Below the pieces are notes generated by a model. It was not told where the DNA came from. It saw nothing but the letters and a program-made list of their open reading frames with translations, and made no database searches. A stretch of DNA of 64,000 nt from Apostichopus parvimensis (Eukaryota; Echinodermata; Holothuroidea; Aspidochirotida; Stichopodidae): NCBI GenBank assembly GCA_000934455.1, contig KN889449.1, forward strand, positions 1 to 64,000. Reading direction: 5' to 3'. The translations under genes and the position numbers were made by a program. Positions 10,466 to 24,200 of this stretch are shown in pieces; positions within the stretch are counted from its first letter, which is position 1, and each line of letters opens with the position of its first letter.

Positions 10466-12166
10466 AACTATTACTACACTGTTAAAATATAGACATTTTA
10501 CGTGCGATTTCAGCAAAAAGACGGCACAATGTTTGTGAAATTACGAAAGGTCATCTTACAACTTTTTCGACGTATGTTAACGAGAAAAACGTTTTTAATA
10601 AATTTACGTTACTTTTGACGTTCAATTACGACAGACATTGCACGTCAATTTAGGATTCTTTAGCAAAATAACCGTTTTACTGAAATTGTAGGCTTGCAGG
10701 TTTAGAGGTCTTGTTAATAATAATAAATACTACTAACCTCTAATAATAGTTCTGTCGAGTTTAACCCTTCTTGGCGTCGGTCCATGGAACTTGAACTGCC
10801 TGGTTCCAAGATATATCCGTATATAGTAATAATCCTTATAATTGAATAACTGAATCCGAAGCGCTAGTGATTGGTGGGTTGTATTGCTACATCCCACACA
10901 TAAAATGTCCGGTGGATTCCCGAAGAATATACGAAGTATCGGCCTTTTTAGCCAGCTATCGCTGTGGTGTAGGCGATGGTATATATTGTGGTGCTTTTCT
11001 ACTAAAGTATTATTACGGCTTAGAAAACAACCTTCGCTGACCAATTCACTGCACGAAGTAAGTGAAAAAACGATGTCGCTGTACACTTGTCCTTTTTGTT
11101 CAAGGTTACTATAAATGGGAGTGGAGATAAGCAAGAAAGTTGGGCAACAGAATGTTTGTAAACAAAATACGTAGGCTGTTCCACTTTGCGAGAGGGAATA
11201 CTATTAGGCATGTCACTCAAAATTTCAAATATGGAAATCAATATATCTCATCTTCTTATGACAAAGGAATAGTGAAAAGAAACAGAAAAAACTTTGAATG
11301 CACAAAATCGACCAAGCGGTTCTAAAATTAGAGCAGTTTGAAAGTGGCCGAAATGGACCAATTTTCAGACCGAACGCTCCAAAAAGTGTCGAAAAGGATG
11401 AATTGGGCCGTTTGACACTGAATTTGTGCAGATTAGTGACATGGAAAGTACTTTAAAGTACATATTTCAATGAAAACAGTGTTAATTTACTGCAAAACAA
11501 ACTCACAACCAATGTTGCAATCATATTTCGGATAATATAAGAAGGCAAAATACACTATTTGTGCAAAATTGCCTATGAATTGTGGATGGTACACGGAAAA
11601 TAAACTAAGTCGGCTTCATTATATATTCAGGGAGCTGTAAAACATACAAACCATGGTGGATCCCCCTGAAATTTGGGGTGAATGATTCCTGCTACCTTTT
11701 CATCCATTGTGGAAGAAATCACTCACATTGAGTTTGTTTTTGTAGTGAAAAGTGGGGAAAAACATGATTTTTGCTCATTAATATTCATGACGGCTCATTA
11801 ATTATTCATGAGCGAGAGCCAAATCATGATTTTCTGCTCATTGGTGGTAGATAGAGGACTGAAAATGTCTTTTTAAGGGTTTTTTGGTGTGCTGAATCCA
11901 ATTCTGGTGAGTATTCATCACTTTTCAGCCAAGAAAACATCAATATCCACAAATTCTTGTATTTTTTTTGGGGGGGGGGGGGAGTGCCAGTGTTGTATCG
12001 GCCATATGAGATGCTAGCAGATATCCAGTATTATCATAACTGTCATAACAATCTATCCAATTGGTAAGAAGAAAAGCAAACTTGATTATATGTTAGTAAG
12101 TGAATGTTATTTCCAACAGAATAGTCATCTGGAATGACCAACATGAATTTACCTCATGTTTGTAAG
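10466..12166. other. Intergenic region with a small foldback-prone repeat
   Basis: No gene recognised; the open frames at 10733-11134 and 10884-11114 lack family features. At 11763-11840 CATGATTTTTGCTCATT, TTAATATTCATGA, CTCATTAATTATTCATGAG and CATGATTTTCTGCTCATT form paired direct and inverted copies, as in small foldback or MITE-type repeats. A 13-base G run lies at 11970-11982. Confidence 0.4.
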
Positions 12167-15100
12167 TCATAACAATTCAACACAGCCCTCTTCCCATTCT
12201 TTCTGCAGGGGGTAGACATAGTCTTCATCTTTCCAGAGGTCGTACTTGACGGTGAAGAATTTCTCCTGCCCAACAAACCCATCATCATCCTCATCCATGT
12301 GGGTCATGTCATTTGGTGTACTTGATCTTAAAATTGTACCCTTGCACCAGGTATCCTTCCCATCAATGACCCACAAATGTCTTATACGGTGCCCCGAAAG
12401 ATCTGACGAAGGAAATTGCCTTTTCTTTCTCTGTTGCTGACCACATTGATCCCGCTGATTTTGGGCAGCTTTGTCTAGATATTTTCTCTTTAGACTTTGA
12501 AATTGAGCTGGCTTTGGGCTGGGATATGGGTGAGCACATTCGGATGTAGACGTGGATTCAGATGCTGCAGCTGGGAGGTCCTGCCGGTATGCGATGATCT
12601 TCAAAAGATTGTTTTTCAGGTGTGTGTTAGTGAGTTTTTCACCTCTGTTCTGTTGGTGGAAGAGGGATTTCTCAAGTCCTGTGAATGTGTGTACAGTCTT
12701 GTGATACTTGATCTGGTTCAGGAGGAATTGTCGCTGTTTGTTCGGGGGTTGTTCAGCTAGCCTCTTTTCCAGGTCAGCTGCAGTGAGACAGGGGCCTCCA
12801 TCATCCATCACAGCTTTTATCACATTATTCTTCGCTTCAGCTAGTCGAAGTAATTTCTCATTTGCCTTCCGTTGATTCTCTAACTGGAGATTCCTGTAGT
12901 GCTGCTTGATTTGATGTTTGCGTGCCTGATACTGCTTTATTGCCTGGGGGGTTATCTTACGCGTTGTTTCAATCAGATTGTGTCGCTCCTCTTCTGGCAG
13001 ACTGGAAAGAAACTTGCCAGTCCTGTTGTGGGCCCACAAGAGGATGCCTTCCATTGTGATGGTATTGGCGTTGGGCATTCTCCGCTGAATTCGATCCAGA
13101 GCGCCAAATAAGCGTTCAGCACATAGATTGTCCTTGGGAGTGGTGGACATTTCATCCCGTAGATTTTGAGAAGGGTTGTAGAATACACCCCCAGGAAGAT
13201 GGTCTGACAGCTGCTTCTCAACGACGCCCAAGAGTGCGGCACATAGTATACCGAGCAGGATGTGGGTGGATTCCTCCAACTCTTGGCTGACTTCACTTAG
13301 GAGGTGTTGCTGGAGCGCGTCCTGTTGTGGTGGAAATTCGGGGAAGAGAAAGGCAGTGCCATTGAGCAGGGGTGTCGGGTCTCCACTCCATTTCTGAAGA
13401 CAGTTCCTCAGTCGTTCCATATATTGGCCAATATCTCCGAACAGTACATCACTCTCGATCAACCGCATGTAAGGTGATGTGACATATCGTTCGAGGAGAC
13501 CCATAGCTCGAACTCCAGTCACAATAATGTCATCTGAGAAGTCTGCCTCAACACATCTCATCAGCAGATTTTTGCCAGAGGAACCAAGGGTAGATATGTA
13601 GTCTATGGCTTCGGGGAAATGGTGGTATGATGCTGTGGCGTTGACAAATGGGGAGTTGAACCTGTTGCCTTGGAAACCTTCTAGATGGCAGGGACCGTTC
13701 ATGTGAGCTAGGAACTGGTTTGGATGGCCAGCAGCTTCATCTGCCTCTGGGCCGAAAGCTTTACAGATGGATCGGATGGCACACACAGTGGCAGATTCCT
13801 TCCGGTTCCACAGAGAGACGGTCTCTCTGCCGATCTTCCTCCCATTCGTCTCAATCTTCTCCCACTCATGGACTGCTTTATCTGTAACTTCTTCAAAACT
13901 GAGGATGGGGTGGGCCAGGCAATATGCATCATTAACGGTTGTCAATGCATCCTTCAAGTCCTGTGACATGTCTCCCCAATTTTCTTCAACTGCAGGCAAC
14001 ACGCTACGTTGCCACTGTTCGTATCTTCCTGCAAAATTCTTCATAACGCTTGACCTGTCCTGCATCAGGTTCTTATTCTTGGCAATTAGCTCCTGTGTTC
14101 GCCTTTCCTGTTCTGTTTGGTCAGTCATGTTGAACACCTGTACCAGCTCTGCGAACATGCACTTGGTCCCCTCCAGCTGTGCTTCAGCGTCTGCGGAGTG
14201 ATGATCTTGTATCGCTGTCGCAACAACTCCAGAGTCTGTGGAAACGAGAAAGTTCACATACTTCCTCCGCATTCCCTGGTTTTGGCGAGAAGTCCCGTCA
14301 CTGTGAAGGGTGGTGTAGCCAGCTGATTTCTCGATCGCAGACACTGCTGCTGCCTTAGCCAGAAGCCCAGACTGAGTCGCCATATATTTGATAAGTGTCG
14401 CTTTGGGTAGTCGTCCAATGTCAATCCCCGCAAGGGTTTTCAGCACTGTTCTGATGACGTGAGAAACATTGCCGGACCCTATGCCACAGGAGAGGAGCTC
14501 CAGACACACCAACCTCACCTCATCCGTGTACCTCCCACTCTCAAATGAAGAGATCTCCTCATTGGACATGATATTTTGAATTTGTTCCTGTAACTCTGTA
14601 TTCGCATTCCGGAGAGCATCTAGCTCCTCTAATAGCTCCTCATCTGTACTTGGGGGTTCGTGGCTCTTTGTTGACTTTTTCTTGTAATACCAGACCTTGT
14701 CTCGGAGGCGCTTCTTATCTGCTTCAAGTTTAGTGGTGACATCCGCAAGTTTCTCTTCGAGCTGAGCGTTAATACTATGGAGGTGTGCGATTTCTTCAGA
14801 CTGCTGGTTGATTTCCTGTTTCTGCTTGTTTATCGTCTGGTTCCTTCTGTCGATGGTGCGCTTGGCATTAACCTTCTCCAGTGATTTTATTGCCCCATCA
14901 AGAATGTGTTGCATTTCTCGAGATCCTTCTGCAGTCCCTGTAGTCTCTGGTTCTCAGCCATGGCTGCACGTCTCTCTTTCACTGCATCCTGTTTAGTACT
15001 AGTGAGAGTGTCATTCGAGGATCTGATTGCTTTCAATTGTGTCAGCTGGCGGTCGAATGCACCTTCAAGTATTGCCATCTTCCTAGCCATCTTCTCAACC

Positions 15101-16423
15101 ATCTTCTGGAGAGTGACTTCAGTCTGTCCAGTAGGATCCTCACTAACTGGTGTGTCATGGCACGCTGGTGGACTGTACAGCTCTTGGTTGAATGACTTCA
15201 GCTTCTCTGGGTAAGGTGCAAGTGATGATGACCGTCTGTACAAAGCTAGCCAATTTGAGCGGACTGTGTGGGGGTGCGGTGATGATGGGAGGTTGCACAA
15301 TTGTTTTACCCAGACGGTTGCTGAATAGTAGGTGTACTTCTGAGTCCCATTCTTGTGCCTCAGAAGCTCCAAGATGTGCTGGTTAGTGACGTCAAAATGG
15401 AGTGGTGCAGCTTCATCATCAATTAGCCATGCTTCAGTTATCCCACTTGAGTCACAGAGTTCCCCGACTTGAAAGTCAAGTTTTGTTCGTGGCAGAGTCA
15501 CTGGCTCGTTCAGTTTATGGAGGCCCACTTTTTTTCCACGTGAAACCTTGTTACGAATTTTTCTTTCAAAATTCCACATGTGGGATGGGACTGGATAACC
15601 AAGGGTACACAGTACACATGACAACTTATCATGGAGTGGGTAATCCGGGGATGATTCGATTTGAGCAATCACTTGCATTGCAAGGGCATATGAAAAACAT
15701 GGACCATCTTCCAGGATCCATGAATCTGAAAAGATATATTCAGATCACTCTCATGAAAATTGTCATCCCACAGCTGAATAATCACCAATTGCATAGCATC
15801 GAAAATCGGAAAGAAACAGAAATGAGAAATAAATTACGGTACATCGTTCAAAACAGAAGAGACACACAAACTCTGAGATATATATTCAAAGGAAATCATA
15901 TTTGGTAGAGTAATTGATGAACTGGATCAAATCAATCAAGAAGGAAGAGATATTTTAGGAAAGGAGGACTATAAATATAGCCTACAGTACCGGTAAGTGA
16001 ATAGAATTTAGTGTTCAACTTCACAAACAGAATTAACTGAGCCTGGACTCTGGAGGGGAAAATAAAATAACATAAGTTGATTTTTATTACCTCAAGAGTA
16101 AATGTTGTTGAAATATCTCACAAACTTATTCATATCGGGGGAGGGGGTTCCGTGTAGATCAGCAACTGAACACACGGCAAAGTCCATACATACATATACT
16201 GTGAGGCTGTTCTTGGCAATATGATTACACCCCATGGAATTTTCGATCCCTTCCGCCCAAGTTCGAAGGAAAAAATCCTCCCCATTTCTTGTATTAATCC
16301 AGATCATGGTAGTAATTATTTATACTCACCCGGTAGTACCGAATTCTCAACTAGATCCGATAATTCCTGAGAGTTCCAGCCGGTTATTGCTTCCAAATCT
16401 CCGATGCGAACACTGTCAGCCAT
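12167..16423 (-). CDS. Large coiled-coil protein of an unclassified multi-copy family, two exons
   Basis: Exon 1 is 16423-16330 (starts MADSVRIGDLEAITGW, donor GTGAGT); exon 2 is 15671-12167, joined phase 1 to phase 1. Together they code about 1200 residues. The N-terminal quarter contains LDFQVGELCDSSGITEAWLI and YYSATVWVKQL. A long coiled coil follows (heptads such as QKQEINQQSEEIAHLHSINA), then a globular region with YTTLHSDGTSRQNQGMRRKY, NLCAERLFGALDRI and NTITMEGILLWAHNRTGKF. The end is acidic with HRIRHLWVIDGKDTWCKGT, VKYDLWKDEDYVYPL, and resembles small chromatin-reader folds. I know similar proteins in many copies in invertebrates and suspect a mobile origin because of the HSDGTS and CAERLFGALDR blocks, which recall RNase-H-like transposases, but I cannot name the family. 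The only break seen is a one-base shift near 14905, inside the coiled coil. No terminal repeats or target duplications were found. Confidence 0.6.
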
Positions 16424-17330
16424 TCCGATATCAAATTACATTGCATTACACGATAGATACTGTGTAGTGTAACGTTAACGCTAGGCCCGTGTGCTGTGCG
16501 TGTCGACAGGTGATAGTATTAGTTGTCACAGTTGTGTATCGTTAGGTCACCGTTAGCACTAGTCAAAATCCTGAAGTTCGGACTTTCAAATTGATGCCAA
16601 AAATGATGTGCGCTATGGAATACCACAATTTATGGCTTGTTTTGAAGCTATCCTATCAGGCTTTCATTGACTATTATAGTTTTCATGAAAATCCGGAGAT
16701 AAAAGGTAAATATACTCAAATGGAAACTTCAACCAATGATTCGATCGTCTGCTAACCATGGCTCCCGCGAAACGACGTCGGATTCAGCACGCATGCGCAT
16801 AGAGCTTTCCAATGGTACCAAGACTGTTGTTGTGGTATACTGCCATCATTTTTGGCGGAAGTTTGTTGTCAAGCAGTTTGAAACAAGATTTTGGTGCGCA
16901 CGGACCTCGATGCCCAGGCCAAGGTTTTCCCAGGTATATTTCACCAATTTATTGCGAATGAAATCACTTGAAATATCCACAGTCATAATTTTCATCCTCA
17001 TCTTCTAATCAAATCTCAATTTCACGAATATTTCGTCCGAATTTTTCTGGAAATTCCCACTCAATTTTCCGCCTCAGTGCTTTGTTCCTGCACTGTCGGG
17101 AATGTAAACACGGAAGTACTGACATGCCTAATACTATAGGCTCGCTTGCAGTGCAGGCCTGTATGTTTATGTACACAATGGACAGCACTCTAGCTGACCC
17201 CAACCCTTCCCCTATTGTACATAAGAAAAAGTCAACTCCGTTTCAGTAATCTCGATATACTACTTAAGTACAATAAAACGTTATGGTTTACGTCTTTATT
17301 TAAATACAATTAAATATGATTTTCAATACA
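16424..17330. other. Upstream region between the coiled-coil gene and the Kolobok-like element
   Basis: This must hold the promoter of the minus-strand coiled-coil gene. No TATA box is obvious near 16450. Open frames at 16736-17008 and 17009-17203 have no recognisable features. Confidence 0.3.
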
Positions 17331-17536
17331 TTCAATTCGCCATGACACTAACATTTCAAAGTCCTATATTTTTGGGATCCATCAAAGAATGTTCTCTAGA
17401 ACATGTATCAACCAATCTGCCAGTTTAAAACTTGATTTTCCAAGTCGAAAATTGAAAATGAATTTACCCTCTTCGGCGTTTGAAACTTTGTTGACTCGAA
17501 AATTTTCCCATTCGAATGACGTCATGTTAGGAACAC
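17331..17536 (+). repeat. Left terminal inverted repeat of the Kolobok-like element
   Basis: Starts TTCAATTCGCCATGACAC and ends with ATGACGTCATGTTAGGAACAC at 17516-17536. Identity with the right end is strong only at the outer edge and in this inner 21-base block; the middle is diverged. Confidence 0.55.
17517..17524. promoter_or_regulatory. CRE-type palindrome TGACGTCA upstream of the P2X7-like gene
   Basis: A perfect TGACGTCA, the consensus for CREB/ATF proteins, 144 bases before the ATG at 17668. The same site lies at 27330-27337, 141 bases before the transposase ATG, and at 9837-9844, 107 bases before copy A. Promoter use is inferred from position and recurrence. Confidence 0.45.
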
Positions 17537-17667
17537 GTTTTTTGTCGCTGTTTACGATCCTCCGAACATACCATACACGTACACATTAGACAAGTACACA
17601 TACCACTAGTAGTTACTACACAAAACACCGATCACAAGTGCGATATAAAATCCAAATTTCCTGTGAA

Positions 17668-19577
17668 ATGGCGGATCCAGAACCAATTGCGGCAACCGAA
17701 GTTCAAAGTGATAGTGGTTCTTCATCAGACAGTGAAATTGGGTTAGAATTAGAGTGCACTTTCTCAGATTTCGAAGCAGAGCGTGAAGGCAATGAACAAG
17801 CCGAAATTTAACCGGACGTTGAGGGTGGACCAGAGGTGCTAGGCGTAGAACCTTATCAGTTCGAGCCTGTTAGACAAGCCGAAATTGATGCTCCACAGCA
17901 AATCGAAGAAGAAAACCGTGCGGAAAGACTGCAAGGAAACAGAAACGTGGTAAGAATTTTCTAACTAAGAAAAGTATTTACAAATTCAAGTACATTTTGG
18001 GCGTGTCGGTGGAATTCGCGAAACTGGGTAAATCGTTTATGTTCATTGTTTACGGCGACTGACAACCAATATGTACAGTGTAGTTAATGTATTGTACTAC
18101 CCGGTGCTGCTAATGAGTGTACATCAAAGAACATATGTGTACTGTATAGTATGCTGTGTAGTACTAGTGAAGTAGCATGGACACTGCGAAGTTCAGACAC
18201 CAAAGCCTTAAAACACCACAAAACTTCATCGTATGGTATCAATCTCCGGAAAATATACTTGATATGGTGGGGTAATTTTGGAGAGCAGAACTGTAGCTTC
18301 GTAGTTTATCGTGAAATTGGCTCTTGCTGTAGGTTGTAATGGTGTTCGCAGTTTTCTCAACTTCGCAATAATGACTATACTAGTAGGGTTGGTTGAATAC
18401 TGAAAGTTAGTCTTGGGGATATAAACTGCTTTACGCAGCCATGTTAGGTAGGCGTATGTGTCTTTTATTACCCATTACTAGGCTAGTACATAGGCTTGGA
18501 GTTTGGCTTTTGCCATTGGCTACGTAAAGCTCTGACACTAAATCGCTAATTATTTTTGGGATATTTTCAAGCACAAAAAGGGCAAATTCCTTTGGCTGTT
18601 TGGAAATGTGATACTTACCATGCCTTTTTCTTCTCATTCATTCAGCTGTACACAATATAATTATTACCCTTAGCCAAAAACCTAACCAGATCTCAAAATT
18701 TTAACTATACCCTTTTCTCCACGATTCAGGTGTACATGTGGACACTGTACAGTTATGCCCACTGCACGAGAATGCATGTGCTGTCATGAGGTTGAAAAAT
18801 TTGACCAGAGAAGAAGGAAGGGGAGTGAGCAACCAACATTTATCACTGAAACACATGGATTTATGAGTGTGTGCTTGGACCCTGATGTCTTGTTGACTGC
18901 ATACTACAATTTTAATCAAGAGTATGAAGATCATGCTGTTGGGGAAGATTTGATACATGAGTAAGTAAATATGTTAGAACAATATCTTTTTGTAACATTC
19001 TTTATGGTTTAAATTTCTTTGGAAATGTTTAGATAGTCAAACCCCCCTGCCTCAAACTCCCCCCCCCCAAAAAAAAAGGAAGAGGGACAGCTCCCCCTAA
19101 ATGTATGTGTTGTTTATGGAATATTGTATGAATACATGAAGAGTCTAGCATATATTTCTCTGTTCTATCAAAAGCATTGACCAAGTTGCCTACCAGTTTT
19201 CTCCAAGCCTACTTTTCAATTTTAATACACAGGTGCTTCTTGCATCCATTTCAAATGTTAAATCAATTGTGTATGAAACCAAAGAATGTTTGATGAAATA
19301 ATGGAAGGTATGAATTCACAAGCAATGTTACCAATCTGTGCATTGTATATCTGCATGTTATTGTGACATCATGGTCAACGTTAATACATTTAAAGTTTCA
19401 TAATTTGTTTTCAGGCAGTACAGATACATAGCCTACCGTCAACTGGTTAGATGGTGCTGGGGGTTCCTAGGAAGGCATGTCAGGGTTGTGCTACCATCAT
19501 GTGCTGTCCAAAGGATTAGACGTGAGTTTGAAGCCAATGGTCAGTACATTGGATTAAAGTTGCCAGGAGAGAACTAA
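17668..19577 (+). pseudogene. P2X7 C-terminal (ballast) domain-like protein, copy B
   Basis: Exons 17668-17949, 18730-18960 and 19415-19577. Exon 1 starts MADPEPIAATEVQSDSGSSS and has GVEPYQFEPV, the same short motif as in copy A. Exon 2 starts WCTCGHCTVMPTARECMCCH, giving the clustered cysteines expected to bind zinc, and has HGFMSVCLDPDVLLTAYY. Exon 3 reads QYRYIAYRQLVRWCWGFLGR, VRVVLPSCAVQRIRREF, GQYIGLKLPGEN, stop. The architecture matches free-standing P2X7-tail-like proteins of invertebrates; no transmembrane or channel region is present. Splice phases agree at both junctions. Exon 1 has an in-frame TAA near 17809 and an extra base after CAA near 17934, so the copy is probably dead. It shares the element with a THAP transposase and may have been its cargo or an accessory factor; that is inference. 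Confidence 0.7.
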
Positions 19578-21239
19578 ATTGTATAGGAAGCCTTGGCTCT
19601 GAAATCTCTCCAGAAACACTTTTTCTATTCAACGATCGTGTTTGATTAACAAATAGTCAGTGTTCCCTCAGTGTTGATATATTGAAATTCAAGGCTTTTA
19701 ATTAAGGACGAAATGGTCATTTTCAAGAACCAGCATCAACAATTATAAGAAAAGGCATGTTTTGAAGCATTTGGACACATGTATTGGCATGACCATAATG
19801 CCATGTAGTATGTGCCTAAGTGAACTGGGGTTGACCTTTTTAGGAGCATTTACCTCCCAGACATGTTTGCTTTGTTCCTTTTGTCTGGAAGCCAAAATAT
19901 CCATATCCCCAACGATATTTGACAGAAAGTCATAATAAAGACCAATGAAAGCAGCAGAACTCAGTGGCTGAGTTTTTCGATCTGTTTTCTTATCCCAGTA
20001 ATACACCCTATAAATATGTCCTGTTTTGCGTTTAACTTACTTCCGTTACTTATGATTGTCAAATTTCTTTAGTCACCAGATTGTTCAGAATGATGGAATG
20101 ACGGAATGTCTACAACCAATTTGTAATAAAAATGCTTCATTGATGTAAGATCTGATCTGCGTTGTGTGAATTTTGGTTCTGTAACTGTCTAAATTAAATC
20201 TGTGGGAGATTTAAATACCCTTTGGAAACATCTTTTTAACTACTTTATTGACCTACCCTTATCACACCCACCCCTACCCCCAAAGAAGAAAAATTGGTTT
20301 TCCTGGAGTAAGCTGAGTCTGAGAAAAAATAACGAGTTTTACTTCCACTATTGTACACCCATCCCTTATAATTGAAAGAAAGTAACCCCTCCACACAATG
20401 ACTTTTGCTGAAATGTATTAAATGACATATTGTAGCAAAGGCTTTAGAAACCAGACTGCAAAATGGCATTGTGATACCTTAAAGATTATTTGAATACTTC
20501 ATGACAAGAAAAAATATGGATGCTGAACGATATAGGTGAATGTCTGTCTCAAACAAAATGAGAGAGGGTTCTCCAACTACAACATTGATTGGGTAAAATC
20601 GACTTAATTTACTCTTAGATGCTTTCGCTGATACTTTGGATATGTCATATCAACTTACCAACTTGGCCTCCTCTGAGATGAGCATGTTTGACTCCACAAG
20701 GGGCTGATAGGTGAGCCCTGGATACAATATTAGTTGTGCAAGCAATCAGTTTGGCTATTATCAAGAAATAAACTTGTACACAAGAAATATTTTTGCCATA
20801 ACTAATGGACCTAGCATTTTCAAAAAATAAATTGGGGCAATGAAAATTTTCACAAGAAGATGTACATAACTCAGCCCATCTGAAGATAACCTGATAGCAT
20901 ATTACTACCTAATAGGGCATTTTGAGAGGGTGTTAACTTAAATGTTACAGCCAAAAAGGCGCAGTAAGTAGTGCATCATCATTGCTGCACAAAGAATGAA
21001 GTAATAACATGGTTAAAATATTTCCTGTAACCATGAGCGAACTTATGAATTTTAAATTACAATCACTGGAATTAAAGTTTTTTCAGGTCTGCGGGACATC
21101 CAGAGAGATCAGCTAAAAAAATGTAGGGTTAAACTTATAAACATTACATGAATGGCAGTAGATTGACCGAAGGATTAAGTGCAGAAAATGTTATTGTGTG
21201 GAGCTGCATTCGTCGTGCAGGTACTCCAAGGTCATGTAG
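19578..21239. other. Spacer between the two convergent genes of the Kolobok-like element
   Basis: No gene recognised. Both flanking genes end into this spacer, so it must contain their 3' regions. Open frames at 19743-20006 and 20245-20469 have no family features. Confidence 0.4.
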
Positions 21240-24200
21240 CTACTGGGTGTTGAACCGTGTGTAGTGTTTCTTGATAGCGTCTTCCAAAGTGGGTCCTTCA
21301 CATGAACTAGACAGAGCAGGAGGCGGCGAGGAAATCCGACTCTCTGCCTCGGGCTGAGTCTTGTCCCCAACTTCAGCCAACCTGTTCAGTTCTGCCATCA
21401 AGTCATCTACATAGCCTAAGAATAAATCAAACAAAAATAAGAGAACTTATTACAGTATGTCCACTCTTGGTCATCTGTACCAAATATAACAAATATCTTG
21501 CAACAAATAAATACCATAAAAAAATGCAAAATAACCAGTTATTCCCTTAGAAATAAATGACAGTAAGTTGCAGGATCATCATGTTTGTAAGAACTTGCAA
21601 GAATTGCTGGATACAATCTTTTAATTGTAAGCCAAGGGTTAGTTCAATTGTTACTAGATGCATGAACAATGAAATAATGACCACTTGTCAGTGTATCCCT
21701 ATCTACTGGAAGATGTTATAAACCTGTTACAATAACTGCCCTCTTCAACCTGAAAATTACAAACACATGAATTTTTTTTTTTTTTTTATCAACTCACCAA
21801 AACTGGCTTTCACAGGTCGCCGTCTGAGGGTGTAACCACCACATCTTGTCCTTGGAAAATCAGTTTGAAAGCTGGATTACCCACCCAGGTTTTTGCCTGT
21901 TCTCTCCTAGCATTCTCGTTGAAGTGCAGGGCTGCAATGAGGGTTCTGTTAAAAGAACACACAACATGGTTAGTATGGAAAGCAAAAGTAAAACGGCTTT
22001 TTTGTAAAATAAACTTCTATGTTCCCACTTAAAGAAATGAACGGAATCCACGTGTAATAATATGTTGTCAAGAACGGATAGCTTGCACCCTACACCAGTT
22101 TGACAACAAAGGAACACACCTGGGCTGGCTACTTGGTAATTTCCTTGAAGAGAATGTGTAAAAATCTGATCAGGTAAATGTCAAACAGCACTACACCAGT
22201 GTAAGACCAGCAGTGGCAACTCTGTTTACAATGTACATCCACACATCTAAAACAGTGACCGTGCCACCTTTCCTGACCATTGGGTGTAACATCCTTACAT
22301 TTTTGATATTATACCTCTATGGTCCTGATCATTACTTTGAGTCATTACCTACAAAGACATTTCAATTTAGTTACCTGCATGTCATTCCTTCATACGAAAA
22401 GATGAGCTGTTTTGGTGCAAACTGCAGAATTAGAGAGTGGAAAGCCTCAATACTGAAAGTTTCTTCCTTCGGTGACATCTTTTTAACGGCATTCTTCAGG
22501 TGTGTCTTATTGAGAATGGCACTTAGCTTTTCACAAGGCTCTGAACCTGTGTTGAAAAAGCAGAGTCATGAGTGTCAATGGTAAACTATAATATTGTGGA
22601 TTCTTTGACAATCACCTTATGCATTACAATACCTTTGTCATACCAATGAAAATGAGCTGCTGTCTCCCTTATTTAGCCTTGGGTGGCAACCCTCCCCTCC
22701 TCCCTCAAAACACCTTCAAAGTGAAGAAAGACGAGTGTAGTGGTCAACAACTTCATCCCTTCCCATACTTCTGCTATGGATTGTTTAATCCGAGACTGTT
22801 TGAGCAGTTCTCACCAACCTCACCCCCCCCCCCCTCGCCTATCTCTAATAATAGTCTCTGTTTTAACTCGTATTTGTTTTGACCAACAACTTTTTTCATG
22901 AAAACAAGCAAGTGGTTTACCTGCTCCAAAAAATACCCTTGACCCATGCCTAAAAAATTTGAAACTCACCAGGTTCTAGCAAGCCTTTGTACGTTCTGCT
23001 TCTGCGGAAATTGGTTCATGGGCACATTCCTCAAACAATTTAGCTGGAAGGTCTCAATGTTTATTTTGGATGTGGTGCTCTATCGAGAGAAACTTCTCGA
23101 GCATCAGCTGAGGATCACCTGTTGGAGAACTCGAAGCAGACCAGTAGATATGGTTTATGATGGTCTGCTTCCAGCCCATCACAACCTCACAGCCCTTTGG
23201 TTTCCCAAGTGCTTTCAACATTTTTGTAATGGCTGATAATACAGGGAAAAAAACAAAATATACTTTCAATACTAAATGAACAAATATGGACGAAAAAGAG
23301 ACATTATTAAGGTACAGGTTTTACCTTCACCCAAATGCATTAGTCCGTTATTTTATGCCAAATATATGCCCATCGTCTTGTTTTTAATGAGTTCAATGGT
23401 AAGCAACAGGAAAGAGCTGCATGATAAAACTGATACGAGTTTACAATGTGTGTGTAAAATAAAAGCACCATAAAAGGCAGGTAGCAGCACTGGGTTTTTC
23501 AAGGTACTGGCATTTATCTTTATTTCCCTACACCACATCAACTTCATTTGCCTGACTGGACTTTTAACTTTGAGATTAAGTACTAAATTTGTGCTTTCAC
23601 TGTTGAAATTGCGCTTATACCATTTCACAAACCTGGCACCATATACATGTTCATGCCCTAAATCAAAAATTTAAACATACATTTTGCAATGTGCCAGACA
23701 TCATAGTAATGTTTCATTCCAAGGCATGTTCAGTTTTCTCTGATCCACTTACAAACCTCAAGGTGTCGATCTGTGATGATGCACTGAATAGAGAGCCCTG
23801 ACACCATTCCGGTGTTGATCATCCACCTCATAGCCCTCTTTAATCCTTCTAACTCCATATCATTGCTGCTGGTAACTTAATTTTTCTGCCAATGGAAAGG
23901 AAGAAGTACCTGTACATACTCTGTACATATGTAGTCATAGTTTGAATTATAATCCATGCCCAATACCCATGTATGATAGAAGGAAATCCACTTTACAGAA
24001 ATCTGTAATTCTGTAACTCTAGAAGACAAACAATTTTGTGGAGATGTTCAATTCCCAAGTGTAGCAGGACAGGGTTACTGAATAGCTGGAGGGAGGCACA
24101 TGCCCATTAGGTGTTATAACCATTTGAATCACTAATCGTTTTGGCAACCAATTATACCACTAACTGCACAAACCACTGTGTCCCAGCTGGACTAGGTGGC

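Noticed and set aside
10733-11134. 133-codon minus-strand frame
   Set aside because: No family motif or coding-like composition; overlapping frames of similar length occur on both strands.
13767-14201. Plus-strand frames inside the large coiled-coil gene
   Set aside because: Shadows of the long minus-strand reading frame.
16736-17203. Possible THAP-like exon on either strand near 17090
   Set aside because: The cysteine spacing does not fit a THAP finger, and the frame is short.
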